Below are positions 1 to 10,932 of a stretch of 64,000 nt of DNA, one piece after another. Position 1 is the stretch's first letter; the number at the start of each line of letters is the position of its first letter. The translations under genes and the position numbers were made by a program. The notes beneath the pieces are model-generated. The model did no database searches, had not been told where the DNA came from, and worked only from the letters and a program-made list of their open reading frames with translations. The stretch lies in the NCBI RefSeq assembly GCF_028372415.1, contig NC_092875.1:433435877-433499876 (forward strand). The letters are read 5' to 3'. This DNA is from Notamacropus eugenii. Lineage: Eukaryota; Chordata; Mammalia; Diprotodontia; Macropodidae.

Positions 1-780
1 GTGTCCTAGTTATGCCTCCTATGCTAAGAACTGAGTGACTTATTTTTAAGTTATTTTTCTTTCTTAAGCCTAAAATGAGGAAGTCGGACTAAATTTCTAT
101 AATTTCATAATTCTAATTAGAGATATAGCATCTCCATACTAGGTAGAAGTAAAAAAAAAAAATCAAGTTTCATTGTTGGCAGATACTCTTATACATAATA
201 AAGGTGAGGGCATTTTCTTCAATTCAGCACCCTAATCACCACATAGCTCCTGCTGATTTTCTTCTTTTTTTTAGCAGAATACTCAATATAGATTTTGGGG
301 TTGGAGGCAGGGTTAGATAAGAATTACAAAGAAGATCCTAACCTTAAGTCAGATAGTTGTCTGGGACCATGAACTTCAATTAGCATCAAAAAACTAAAAG
401 ATGAGACTTATTTAAACCTGGGGTATTCTGCTAGGTTTTGTTAACTGCCACCTGCCTAGATAAGGAAACTCAACACCCTCAGCTATTCTACAAAAGACCT
501 AAAGCTCTGTCAGGAAGAGGAGCTCTGGCTAGGAGGCCTCTAGCAGATGGTATTTGAGGGAGAATCCCTGAAGAAGATAGACTGCTGAAGTTCAACAGAT
601 GGCATTGGAGAACATCATCTCAGCCACCATGTGTCACTGAAGAGGCATAAAGGAGTCTATGTTTCCAGGGAAGAGTATACATGTGGTATCCAGCAGAGAA
701 TAGCAGAGAGAACATCAATGACAACACAGGCATCTGTGTGACTAACATCAAAGCTCTGAGGTGTTCTGGTTATATATATG
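1..780. other. Unassigned intergenic sequence
   Basis: AT-rich sequence with short A and T runs. I recognise no gene or clear repeat. Part of 400-780 could belong to the LTR-like element that follows. Confidence 0.5.
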
Positions 781-1012
781 CTTTTACTATGCATGGACCC
801 TGTGAATGAGTTCTGACTCATTGGTGGTGTGGTGATCTGATGATCTGGAGGAGAGAGAACCCCATGAGTTCATGGAATGGGGACTGGAACACATCTTTTG
901 TCACTTTATTTTCCTTAAAGTTTGATTAAATATCTTTCTTCCCCCAAACTAATCTATCTTCTTGCTGTCTGGTAAAAATAAGCAAGCACACTATGGGGGC
1001 TCCTGAGTTAAG
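780..1012 (+). mobile_element. Possible retroviral LTR end with primer-site-like motif
   Basis: TTTGATTAAATATCTTTCTT at about 921-940 resembles an LTR poly(A)-signal/U5 arrangement. It is followed by a CT-rich stretch, then AAGCAAGCACA and TATGGGGGCTCC (993-1004). Gammaretrovirus-like LTRs commonly end in CA just before a GGGGGCTC-type primer-binding region. No gag or pol reading frame follows and the 5' LTR boundary is not found. This is only a pattern resemblance. Confidence 0.25.
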
Positions 1013-1069
1013 TGGGGTTTTTTTCTACAAGATTCATGTTCAAAGAAGCATCAGTTTGGAAGAATGAGT

Positions 1070-1190
1070 CTCCTTTTACTTCACAAGTGAAGACATTGAG
1101 TCCCAGTCAGATGATATGAAACCCAAGGTAGCATAAAGCAGAACTAGCATTCAACCCTAGGTCCTCTGACTCCAAATCCATTACACTGAG
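1070..1190 (-). repeat. MIR-type SINE fragment
   Basis: Contains the antisense MIR signature: a degenerate GAGGAAACTGAGG-like block (GAAGACATTGAGTCCC), a degenerate AAGGTCACACAGC block, then TTCAACCCTAGGTCCTCTGACTCC. Heavily diverged. 1305-1388 holds a second antisense fragment (CAAACCCAGATCTTTCTGAC). Confidence 0.5.
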
Positions 1191-1439
1191 GAAAAAATGC
1201 TAAATTTTAGTTAGATATTAGTCAAAATAAAGATGCAATTTGTTTCCATTCAAGTTCACAGGTCCTCTGAAATATATCCCAGTTTAAAAATCCCTAGTTT
1301 AAGGGATTTCCTCTTGGTTACCTAGCTGGCAGGTGTCAGAGGAATTCAAACCCAGATCTTTCTGACTTAATTCCCCCTCTCACAGCACTGAAAGAATACT
1401 AATGCTAGAAAGAGGAGTCTTTTTTTCAGGAAGAAGTAT

Positions 1440-2310
1440 GCAGTCATTAAATGGTTGACAAAATTTTCTAAGTGCAACCTAACCTAGTCCTCCTCTTATT
1501 CAAGGCCTAGTTCACTGCTTGTCTGCAAAGTGTATCCAAGAATTTAGGCTGATGGACCAATTCTCTATGTTCTGCCTACTCAACTTCATAGCAAATCTAG
1601 AAAACCGCCATTCTTGATCCATTGCATTTTTCTTTTGCGGATAGTTAAGCTGACCTCTGAGTGGGGTTAGATTTCATTTAGAGACTCCTCCTCAGTGTTC
1701 TAGAGATTGATGAAACCAGTACCATGTCATCTACAAACTGGAGCATCTGGAGAAACTGACCCTCTACAGGGAATCCCTCTTCCATTCAAATGCCTATGAC
1801 AGCATTCATGACAGAAGCAAACACCTTTGGTGACCATATGTCTCCTTTCTTTCATGCTCCACTTCATAGCAATAATCAGAGGGTTGTCAAACAAAGTTAT
1901 CTCTGTTATTTCAAGGAATTGTATATGATTTTGACACATGAATGAGAGACACCGTGTTGGAAGAAAGCCTTTATTGTGTCATTTTGCTCAATCAAATCAA
2001 GTTTACATATATATAACATATATATATCACACATACATATATACATATGTATATATGCACATACACATATATGAGAGAGTTAAACATTAAATTCAGTGGA
2101 ACCTTGCAACCTTTGCATCTTCTAGTCAACTGTATGTATATTAAGGAGGAATTCTGCTATAGAACATCATTTGCAAGAAGGCTTCCCTTCTCTCACTTTC
2201 CTCTAGGATGCCCTTTATACATCTGTAAATGCTTCTCGTAAAGATTTTGTAGAAATAGAAAAATAGGTCAGGAGTTATTGATATTTTCCCAGGAAACAGC
2301 CCAGGCATGG
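1440..2310 (-). pseudogene. RTE-clade LINE reverse transcriptase remnant
   Basis: On the minus strand, frame-shifted pieces spell RTE reverse transcriptase landmarks in the right order: a YRPI-like block near 2270 (PIFLFLQNLYEKHLQM), GVSHSCV near 1950, EITLFDNPLIIAMK near 1875, an EGQFLQMLQ block and the catalytic-box equivalent FVDDMVLVSS at about 1710-1740 (FADD in active copies). Stops and shifts show it is dead. A TA/CA microsatellite (about 2003-2075) has expanded inside it. Clade assignment rests on motif order and spacing recalled from RTE elements. Confidence 0.65.
2003..2075. repeat. TA/CATA-rich microsatellite
   Basis: Alternating purine-pyrimidine run of ATATAT, ACATATAT and ATACATATGT units interrupting the RTE remnant. 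Confidence 0.8.
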
Positions 2311-3690
2311 TCTATTTGAATTGTTACTGTTTTCCTCTATGGCTCGGTGTAAAACTGAAGATCATCCTTACCCCTTCTCATCAAGAATATCAAGAGGATA
2401 GGGTTGGAGTGCAGACAACAAGATCTTAGCATAGAATCACAGTGGGTAATAGTCTTTGTGAGGGAGGAGCCATGATTAGTCCAATATCAGGGTGTACTTG
2501 CTTGCATTTCTGTCTCTTTCTTGTAATCAACTTCTCTCCATCCTTGAGCTTCAGTCCCTTTATCTTCCAGATTTGATCCAATTCAAGACTTGGAGCTGAG
2601 GAGGAGAGGGAAAAGCTACCCCACTGGAGGTTTTTTAGAGAGTAACTGCTATGACTAGGATCAGTGATGGAGGCCAGAAGTAAAAGCAGATTAGCTTGGT
2701 CTGGCCACAACCACCAGCTCACCAATTGGTAGGTCAGAAGAATATCCAGATCCCTAAAATTCTCCCCTCCTTACCTAACTTTGTTTTCTGTCCTTCAGAA
2801 GTGACCCCAGGTGGGTCCCAAACATACAGGTTCTTTCTTTATCTTCCCCATGACCTTGAGGGTGCAGTAAAAGTATCCCTTTTACTGGGTAATTCAGAAC
2901 TGTCCCTCCAACACTCTGAAAGGGAAAGCTAGGAAAAACTTTGGGAGAATAGGTACTGAGTATTCCAAGGCAGGGGAAATTAGCTTTTTTTTTTAGAATT
3001 TTGCTATATTTGATAGTGTGGGTAACCATGCCTGTGTGATCATGTAAATATGGAAGACTATGATTGAGAATGGGACAGCTCAGAAGTAGGGATGGGGCCA
3101 ATGATTCACAGAGATTGTCATAAATTTTAATCATTTGTAGCAAAATTCCATTTCCAAATTGCTAGAGTTCAGGAACAGGGCCAACAAGGGCTTATTAACT
3201 GTCCAATCTGAAGTCTAATGGGTTTTCACAACTTACATATAGGCAGAGAAGTCTCCCTTACTATATAATTGATTAAAGTGACAACCTATTTCCTGTGAGT
3301 ATGCAGAAAATAGGGCTTGAGCTGGGTGCAGGCTGCTATCCCTTCTGCAGTATCTAGGGTATCATCTGGGAAGCTAAAAGTCCCATCTCAGTTACCATTT
3401 TACATTAGTGATAATTCCTAGAATTCTCCTCAAGCATTTAGTATCTTCCTCTCCTTCAGATATCTTGAGAATTGATCCTTCATTGCCCTCAGAATGACTT
3501 TGCCTCTAGCATGGTTGTCCTCTGTTTTATTTGTTTCCAGTCCACCTACTGCTCCCTCTTTGTTCTCTTTAGTGTAATTCCACTTTTCCTGCAGTCTCAT
3601 GACAACATTTGACTCTGTTGTCATCAACACAATACAACACACCTGCTCCCTTCCATCCCATTCCCACCAACTCTCAATGCTTCAGATTCT
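2310..3690. other. Unassigned intergenic sequence
   Basis: Short open frames on both strands overlap each other, with no recognisable protein. 3440-3690 is CT-rich and may be a decayed upstream part of the following L2 copy. Confidence 0.5.
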
Positions 3691-4525
3691 CCTCATTTTG
3701 TGCCTTCTTGGGAGCACAAGCTTCCTAATTATCCTCCTTGCCTCTAGGACAGGGGTTCTTAACCTTTCTTTGTGTGGTGGACTCCTGGGCAATCTGGTGA
3801 AGCCTATGGAGCCCTTTTTAACATGATGTTTTTAGATGCATTAAATAAATTACCTAGGATTACAAAGGAAACCAAAGACTAGTGAAGATAAACCGTAATT
3901 TTTTTCCCCATCCACATTTCTGGGAAGCCTATCTATAGACCTTGGGTTAAGAATCCCTGCTCTAGGGCTTCCTACCCCAAATCCATCCTATTGCCCATGA
4001 CCAGATTAATTTTTCTAACATATCTTTCATCACATGATAAAGTCTTATGTTCAGAAACCTTCAAGATTATCCACTATATCCAACATGAAGTCTACACTCT
4101 ATAGATTGGCATTGAAGCTACTGCTCAATCTGAACACAACCTACCTTTTCAGCCTTTTCAACTATCATCATCCTCATCAGAATGTCTGCCATTTATATAT
4201 GCTACTTCAATAAAATGGAGCCCTTTGTTCTTGTCACACCGGTCTACTTGTGTCTCCCTTCCCACTCACCTATGCATATTCATACTTGTACGCTTCAAAC
4301 CTCAAGTTAAATCCCACACATTCTTGTTATCTGATTATCCTTGACTGCACCAACCCACAGCTCTCTTTCTTTCTTGGGAACCTTCAATGACTCTATAAAC
4401 GTCTCTAGGCACTTAACTATTTATTACCTTTTCTTTTCAAATGCATATGTCTTTTCTCCACAGCTAGATTGTGACCTTCTTGTGGGGAGAGCCCCTCCCT
4501 TGTACATCTAGGTAAGCCCTGTGGT
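3690..4525 (+). repeat. L2-type (CR1 superfamily) LINE 3' part
   Basis: Matches sense L2 order: a CTCCTAATTATCCTCCTTGCCTCTAG block (RT C-terminal coding), TTTTTCTAACATATC, a pyrimidine-rich stretch, then the 3' end CTAGATTGTGACCTTCTTGTG. It is split by a 210-bp hAT MITE at 3750-3959. Decayed beyond coding potential. Confidence 0.6.
3750..3959 (+). mobile_element. Non-autonomous hAT-type MITE inserted in L2
   Basis: Starts CAGGGGTTCTTAACC and ends GGTTAAGAATCCCTG, so the termini are inverted repeats. It is flanked by an 8-bp duplication, CTCTAGGA (3742-3749) and CTCTAGGG (3960-3967), one mismatch. Eight-bp duplications and CAGGG-type ends are hAT hallmarks. There is no coding capacity. Removing it rejoins the L2 text on either side. 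A second copy of the family lies at 42776-42975 in the opposite orientation. Confidence 0.8.
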
Positions 4526-4539
4526 ACCTATCACTGATT

Positions 4540-4957
4540 GGTTGTTGTCCTTCATTCTCTAAGAGGATGAAAATGACATCACTATGTTAGAGTCAAGTTT
4601 CACTGTGTCCAACTGGCTGATCATATCACTACAAGCTGGGCATGCTCTACCACAGGTTGGCCACATGTGAACATTTGAGGAGGCCCCTCTAAATCTGTAC
4701 ATCTTGCATTTCTTTTGAGCTACTTCAATTCTGCTTTGCTCATAGAGCACAGTAGCTTTTTTGATACAGGCACACCATGTTGGGCAGTCCTGTGCCAGTG
4801 TCTCCCAAGGCCCACAATCAATTCCAAAGTTCTTCAGAGACAACTTGGGGAGGGGCGGGGTTCCTTGTACCACTTCTTCTGACCACCATGTGAACACTTG
4901 TGAGTTCTCCATAAAACAGTCTTTTAGGCAAGCATAAGTTTGGCATTCCAATATCAA
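4540..4957 (-). pseudogene. RTE-clade LINE ORF2 C-terminus and 3' end
   Basis: The minus-strand frame carries LSLKNFGIDCGPWETLAQDC, the common C-terminal block of these LINE proteins (LKDFGI..WE.LAQDR), followed by YEQSRIEVAQKK and a Cys-rich tail (WPTCGRACPACSDM). It ends in the family's 3' terminus GAATGAAGGACAACAACC at 4540. The same C-terminus and end occur on the plus strand at 33579-34410. It has no upstream RT here, so it is 5'-truncated. Confidence 0.7.
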
Positions 4958-5402
4958 GGCCAGCCTATTATAAGGCCTTAGCTAAAATAATATCTCAATC
5001 AACATTTGTTGATTGTTATTGACTAGAACTCATCACCCATCCTTTAGTTCAAAGCTCTTTCAATCAAAAAATTTAATCAATAAATCAATATAGATTTCGA
5101 CCATAGCACATCTACTACTACCCTAGCAGAAACATACTCAATATAAAATAAGCCACTTAGTTGACTAAGTGGAACTCCTGCCTGTATCTGACAGCCAGCT
5201 AGATAAGAAAGGCAGAGACAGAAAAGAGTTGAAGAGCATAGTTCAAGAGAAGTAACTCTGGGCTCTCACTTCTTAGTGATTTCTATTTAAATATACCCCC
5301 TTAGATTGACTTAAAAAAAAAAAGTTTTGCAGACACACATTACTCAGGCATGAAGATTTGAAGAAAAATATTAACATCAGAAAACCCCTTTAACATGACC
5401 AG

Positions 5403-5403
<1 letters not shown>
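4958..5403. other. Unassigned intergenic sequence
   Basis: AT-rich; a CAACATTTGTTGATTGTT stretch near 5000-5020 looks like a LINE/SINE tail. Nothing else is recognised. Confidence 0.5.

Positions 5404-5445
<42 letters not shown>
5404..5445. repeat. (CA)n microsatellite
   Basis: About 21 uninterrupted CA units. Confidence 0.97.
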
Positions 5446-5446
<1 letters not shown>

Positions 5447-6600
5447 CACAATTCAGAGAAGCTGAATGCAAGTTTAGCTGTATTTGTAGCCATTGTTATG
5501 TGCTCCAGTGAACCTAAGGAGCATGGATTCTTTCTGTGTGATCAACCTGCCTCAGGCTTCCCTGGGTAATGTTGCCTTCATGGAAATTCCACATCTGCGG
5601 CCAATATTCCAGCCCACTGATGAGCAGGTGAGGCCATTCAGGAAACCGAAAAATAGAGAAAATGACACTGAAATTAGTCATCAGGAGGGGATAACTGAAG
5701 CCCTCGCTAGTTTCCAGTTTTCTATAGTAAACATTCCCCAGAGAATCCATGCGCCTGACCCTAAAGTTTCCCCATTTTCCAAGTCAATGCACTTGATGGG
5801 AACTCATCTTCTCACCCTCTCTTTGATTACATACCCTGTAGATATTTAGCTGAAGAACGCTTGCCAATTTAGGATTGGTTGAATTTCTGTCTTCATTTCC
5901 ACATATGAGCTTATCAAAGAGATCGAGAGGGGCCTGAGATTTTTTGTTGTTGTTCGTATTCTCTCCCTATATGCCCTTCCCCCAAAACTAGTCTTCCCAT
6001 ACAGATAATTCAACCTCCGTGAGGTTAATGACTACACATATATTCCTGTTTTATCTCCCCAGACACTCTGATATTTTAAATTTGTGTTCAACAAACTTGG
6101 GGCCATGGAATCCTCATTTAGGAAACAAAGCTTACTGTGAGCTTTTAAGTTGGTTTTTTTTCTCCCAGTTTTAGCCAGCTAGTAAAAATCAATACAGCCA
6201 TGTTACCATCTGTAGGCCACCTGACAGCTTATGAATGATCAATGGGGCCTGAACCCAGACTGCAAGAAAGTCAGGCTCTACAGTGACCAGCAGGGCCCAG
6301 GAACTGGGAAAGAGCATTTCTCATGTTCATTCAAAAGCTTCCTTTCTTCTAGGGTTTCGAAGGAAAGGGAGTGGGGAGTATCTTTGCTTTGGGGACAAAG
6401 TTCCCAGTGTAAGGGCCAAAGGACCAAAAAAGTATAGGGAGAATTTGAGGCCAGAGATGCACAAATATTTTGTTTCCTCAAAGGTTAGTCAAATGGGACA
6501 ATCTGCTATGGGGGTGATTTGAATCTAAGTGTAATTAAACAAGGGCTCCAGGAGACAAAAGCAAGGAAATCAGGGGCTCCATGATTCTAATCTGTGACCC
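5446..6600. other. Unassigned low-repeat intergenic sequence
   Basis: A 118-codon plus frame (5493-5849) and a 78-codon minus frame (5514-5750) overlap. Neither shows recognisable domains or splice-flanked structure. No clear interspersed repeat is seen, so the block may be single-copy sequence. Confidence 0.5.
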
Positions 6601-6850
6601 TTAGCACCTGTACCAGTGAATGTAGGATTGATATTAGAATCAGGAAGACCCAAATTCTAATCCTGCCTCACACAATTATTAGCAATGTCACTTTAAACTA
6701 GTCACTTAACTTCTCCTGGCCTCAGTTTCCTGATCTATAAAATGAAGATGAAAACACCAACTTCACAGGGTCATGAAGGTCAAATGAGATAACATAGGTG
6801 AACTGTTTTGCAAATCATAAAGCACTGTATACATGCTAGACGTTATTATT
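6600..6850 (+). repeat. MIR-type SINE, near full length
   Basis: Sense order of MIR: TAGAATCAGGAAGACCCAAATTC, the box-B-like TTCTAATCCTGCCTC, ACTAGTCACTTAAC, CCTCAGTTTCCTGATC, AAAATGAAGATG, then CAAATGAGATAACAT and a TTATTATTATC tail. Confidence 0.8.
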
Positions 6851-6954
6851 ATCACCCAAAATTAGCACCAGTAGTAATCTAAACACAACTTTCAGCTTCA
6901 GAATGCAAAGCCGCTAAAAGACAGAGCTCTTCTAATCTCACCAAATAATAAAAA

Positions 6955-7190
6955 TTGACATTAATTTAAGAGCTCTATGATTTGCAAGCATTTTCGGTGC
7001 AATATCTCATTTGGTCTTCATAACAACACTGGAAGGGAAGTGTTATTATTGTTATTTTCATTTTATAGACAAGGAAACTCACTCAGAAAATGACTTATTC
7101 AGAGCATTAGAGCTATTGTCTGAGGCAAAATTGGAACCCAGATCTAGCTGATTCCCAAGTGCAGGCTCTATCCATGACAGCTCACTGACT
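6955..7190 (-). repeat. MIR-type SINE, inverted relative to previous copy
   Basis: Antisense order: ATTTGCAAGCATTTTC, CTCATTTGGTCTTCATAACAACACTG, TTATTATTGTTATTTTCATTTTATAGAC, GAGGCAAAATTGGAACCCAG. With 6600-6850 it makes an inverted pair about 100 bp apart. Confidence 0.75.
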
Positions 7191-8140
7191 CATAGAGCAT
7201 ATTTGCTGCCGGTGGAGTCACCTCCAAGAGTGCGGAGGGCAGTTTTGGACAGTCAGAACCATTTTGGACATTATAATCAGCATTCTCGATTCCTTCAAGT
7301 TCTACTTGGAAAGTAATTCAACTAAATTTAGAAGACTACTTCGCAACAGTATACACACTCTGTGTGAAGGAACCAAAGCAAATAAGGAGAAACACACACC
7401 AGGCTCCCAACCCCTCTCCACCCCACCCTCCCTGGCTTTTCAAAGCTTCAGTCTGAACCATATTGTCACTCCCAAGCCAAGTTTGACTTCTAAAGAAATC
7501 TTTTCAAGATGTACAGAGCAGCAGAGCCCAGTGGAGCCATAAGCACTACCATCTGCCACACCAGGCCCCATCCCATAATCCCTCAGTCTGGCAAAGTATC
7601 TTTTAACGGAGTTGCCTGCTGTGCCCAGTGAAGAATGAGCATTAGGTAGTGTAATGACCTACAAAGAGTGTGGTGCTGCTGGAGTGTACAACCCCCCCCA
7701 CCCCTACCCCAGTGCTGGTTCCAGGCCCTTTGGCAATTCTAGCAGGCTTGTAGGAAGCCTTGGCACCCAAATGTTAATGTGGAAAATGGGGGGGGGGGGG
7801 GATTTTTACCTGTGACATATGTTATGTGCATTATGTATGTCCACAAAGAATTGAATAACTGTTTTAGGAGCAAGAAAAAAGACATAGCAACCACTCTGAA
7901 TGACTCCTGCTTAAGCTGTCCTACAACCTCAGTCCAAGAAAAGAGCTGTCTCTTCTACAGGAGGGAACAAATACAGAACCCTGAGAGATTTCCGTGTTTG
8001 GCTTCAGACCACAGAGGACTAACAATGCCTTTGGCTTCAGGGTCATACTATGTCCTTACCTAACAATGATTTATCAAACTCAGCATGGAAATGTATGTAT
8101 TTTTCTTTTCTCATAGGGGGCAAACACCATCCTTAGAGGA
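7190..8140. other. Unassigned intergenic sequence with homopolymer runs
   Basis: Contains a poly-C patch near 7690-7700 and a run of about 13 G at 7788-7801. No gene or clear repeat. Confidence 0.5.
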
Positions 8141-8220
8141 GTATGTGTAGTGGATAGAGAGCTGACCCTGGAGTCGGAAGACCTGGATTCAAGTCCTGCC
8201 TCTGACACTCTGCCTCCACC
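8141..8220 (+). repeat. Marsupial tRNA-derived SINE, 5' part only
   Basis: GTGTAGTGGATAGAGAGCTGACC, then CTGGAGTCGGAAGACCTGG and ATTCAAGTCCTGCCTCTGAC: A-box and B-box region of the abundant marsupial SINE. It stops after ACACTCTGCC, so it is 3'-truncated. Confidence 0.75.
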
Positions 8221-9080
8221 AATCAAGGTAGACATGAAATTAAACAACAGTGCATTTTTATAGGATTTTTAATGCCCTAATAAGCAAGAAACTTCCCACC
8301 GTTTCATGGAGAAACCAGACACATGGACTAACAACCTTTGGCAAAGCCATTAAAAAGAAATTTGGGGCCAAACTTTCAAATTTCAGAGCATTGAACACTA
8401 CTTAAACTGTCTGTCATTTATGTACTAGCTTCATCTGCACCAGTGGATTTTTAAGACAGGTAAATATTTATCCATTAAAAAGGGACATTATTTCACTTTT
8501 TAAAAAATTTAAGGCAGTAACAAATTCAAGGAAAAACAGTTCAAATTTAATTGTGGAAAATGTCAAAGGATTATCTATGACTATTCTTGTTTCAATATAA
8601 GTTGTAGCTTTTAGAAATTCGTTTACTATGTTGAACTTTACAAAATAAATTAAGCTGAGAACTGTAGCGTATGTTAATGTTACTTTTAACTGCCACAAAA
8701 CAATGAACATTGAGTTGACACCCTACGTTCAGAGGCAGAAAACACAATGATTCTATTCCTCTGTAGCATGAGCCCACACTCACTTAGGGACCATGGTAGA
8801 TCACAACTGTGTCCAAATCTGATATGTAAATTTCATTTCATGCGTGCATATCTTATTAAACAAATGCTACATTGTATTCAATATTAGAGCAAATCTCCAA
8901 ATTTTGCTGACTTTCGTTTCAATCTTATTTTCACTTTCAAAAGTGAATATATTAATGTAGGAGTTCAGTTTGGAAATAGCCAATCATTTTGGCAATTGCT
9001 TTGAACCCTGCTGAGAGATTCTCACCTCTTCCTCCAAGGGAGCATGTTCCAGAGTCTGTAAAGTGTTTCCGAGCATTCTC
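8221..9080. other. Unassigned low-repeat sequence, weak conserved-element candidate
   Basis: AT-rich, with no recognised repeat, and containing motifs such as TTTTTAATGCCCTAATAAGC near 8267-8285. A possible but unproven non-coding regulatory block. Confidence 0.35.
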
Positions 9081-9084
9081 AGTG

Positions 9085-9155
9085 ATGGTCTGGTTGGACT
9101 AGCTGGCATCTGGTGTCTTTCCAGGTCTGAAATTCTGAGATTCTGTGAAGGAATA
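9085..9155 (+). repeat. MIR-type SINE tail fragment
   Basis: GGTTGGACTAGCTGGCATC, then TTTCCAGGTCTGAAATTCTGAGATTCTGTG: the GTTGGACTAGATGACC...CCAGCTCTGAAATTCT tail common in this genome. Confidence 0.55.
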
Positions 9156-9884
9156 TATATGTATGCATGGCTATATTCGCTGGTAGAAGAGGTGCCTTTA
9201 TCAGTGAGATAATGAACCCATTATCACCAGGCCAATCACTAATGTGTGGGGTTGGAGGCACTGAGGTGAGTAGACACTAGTTACTCCCCCTTGTAGGTGT
9301 CCTCCACCTTCCTCTGGATGGAGTCACTCTTTCCCAACTCTTCCAATGTCTGTCCATCTCCTTTAGAGACTATGGTATTTCATGACTCACAACTCTATAT
9401 TGCCAGACATCCTTAATGAGGGAATGAAAAGGAAATAGGCAGTTTTTCACAAAGGATATCCTAGGACATATCACATCTTTATAGATATATAATTGACTGA
9501 AATATATAGAGAATACCAGATTCTCAGCTGGAGCTGGGCCTCTTTTTTATTGACTGTAGAAAAACAAATTTGATTCATTAGAGCAAAATGTCATTTTGCA
9601 CATAGTAGGTGTTTAACAAATGTTTGTTAAAGTAAATTTTGGGTGGCCTTCTGTAGTGCTGTCAGGTCTCCTGTGACATCTTGGTAAGGCTGTTGTGACC
9701 TCTTCAAACACCAAATCTGGCATAGATTTCTCTGGATTGTAAATTTGAAATTGAATTAAGTATTAAATGACAGTATAGTAGATTATGAAGATTGAAAGAC
9801 TGCTGATAACTCCCATATGGGAATAACAGACTCAGGGCAGCTGGTGACTTGTGCATGTGCTAACATCGTAATTAGAACCATGGC

Positions 9885-10030
9885 AGACAGGATGCCCTAA
9901 TGGAGAGAATGCTGGCCTTATGTCAGGAAAATTTGGGTGCTAATCCCAATTCATTCAGGCATTTCTAAGCTACAAAACCCTTAATATCACTTAATCTCTT
10001 TAGCTTCAGAATCCTAATCTATAAAATAGA
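9885..10030 (+). repeat. MIR-type SINE, 5' half
   Basis: GAGAATGCTGGCCTTATGTCAGG, then GTGCTAATCCCAATTC, TCACTTAATCTC, TTCAGAATCCTAATCTATAAAATAG. The 3' half (AATAAAATGGAGGTAATAATAG to GCACTTTGGGAAG) resumes at 10378-10490, after an L2-like insertion. Confidence 0.6.
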
Positions 10031-10044
10031 TATAGAGAGAGACA

Positions 10045-10250
10045 AAACATTAGAATCTGCCATATTCTATATGGCAGGCACTGTGCTAAACACTGGAAAT
10101 ACAAATAGAAGCAAAAAAGATAGACTCTACCCTCAAGGAGCTTATTGGGGGAGAGGGAAAGGAGAGTATAGTGAAGGTTGCCAAGGAGATGGAGCAGTCC
10201 AGAAAAGGTCAAGTTGGCAATGAAGGAGGGAATCATGGCTAGGGCTCCTG
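10045..10250 (-). repeat. L2-type LINE 3' end, antisense
   Basis: TATGGCAGGCACTGTGCTAAACACTGG then CTCTACCCTCAAGGAGCTTATTGGGGG: the reverse complement of the L2 3' end (CCAG..CCTAG.ACAGTGCCTGGCACATAG and GAGGGCAGG). It lies between the two halves of a MIR copy. Confidence 0.65.
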
Positions 10251-10377
10251 AAGAAACGATGATTCCAGTCAGTGACTCACAAATCAGGAGAATGGGACCC
10301 AGGATAGAATCATTGTGAGGTAAGGGAGGCTATTGAGGAGATGGAAAAGGCTACAGGGTCTCGCTGGGAATGGTGGA

Positions 10378-10495
10378 CAATAAAATGGAGGTAATAATAG
10401 GACCTACTTCACAGAATTAAGAAGGGAAAATTGGGGTCATTCAAATGAGTATATATTAAAGCACTTTGGGAAGCCCTATAAAAACATCAGCTATC
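10378..10495 (+). repeat. MIR-type SINE, 3' half (continuation)
   Basis: ATAAAATGGAGGTAATAATAGG, CCTACTTCACAGAATTAAG and AAAGCACTTTGGGAAGCC continue the MIR consensus exactly where the copy at 9885-10030 stops. Confidence 0.6.
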
Positions 10496-10544
10496 AATAT
10501 CCCCTTATAGGATTTGAAGCAAAACTCAAGGCTTTCCATTCACA

Positions 10545-10790
10545 TTAGGCAGCAAGGAGGCTCATGGGATAGAGTGCCAGGTCTGGAGGCACGAAGACTT
10601 GAGTTCAAATCTGGCCTCAGATACTTGTTATCTGTGTGACCTTGGACAAGTCATTTAGCCTCTTTTTGCCTTAATCCACTGGAGAAAGAAATGGCAAAAA
10701 AACACTCCAGTATCTTTGCCAAGAAAATATCATGGACAGTATGATTTATGGAATCACAAAGAGTCATATATGACTGAACAACATCTAGAC
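10545..10790 (+). repeat. Marsupial tRNA-derived SINE, near full length
   Basis: GGCAGCAAGGAGGCTCATGG, GATAGAGTGCCAGG, GAGTTCAAATCTGGCCTCAG, CTGTGTGACCTTGGACAAGTC, CACTGGAGAAAGAAATGGC, AAACACTCCAGTATCTTTGCC, ACAAAGAGTCATATATGACTG and AACAAC tail. Diverged but complete in order. Confidence 0.85.
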
Positions 10791-10932
10791 CATTTGTAAG
10801 ACCAAAGAACATTGGTAAGGCTTGGGATCCCAAGATACGCTCTAGAGACTGTTCATTCAACAAAGACAAGTGTAAAAAAAAAATCCCTTAAAGACCTCAG
10901 TGTTGTGATAGTCCACATGCTAAAACTGGCCT

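Noticed and set aside
5404..5445. Possible CRISPR-like or tandem regulatory array
   Set aside because: A plain CA dinucleotide repeat with no spacers.
5493..5849. 118-codon plus frame
   Set aside because: No domain, no splice context, and an overlapping minus frame of similar quality; most likely chance.
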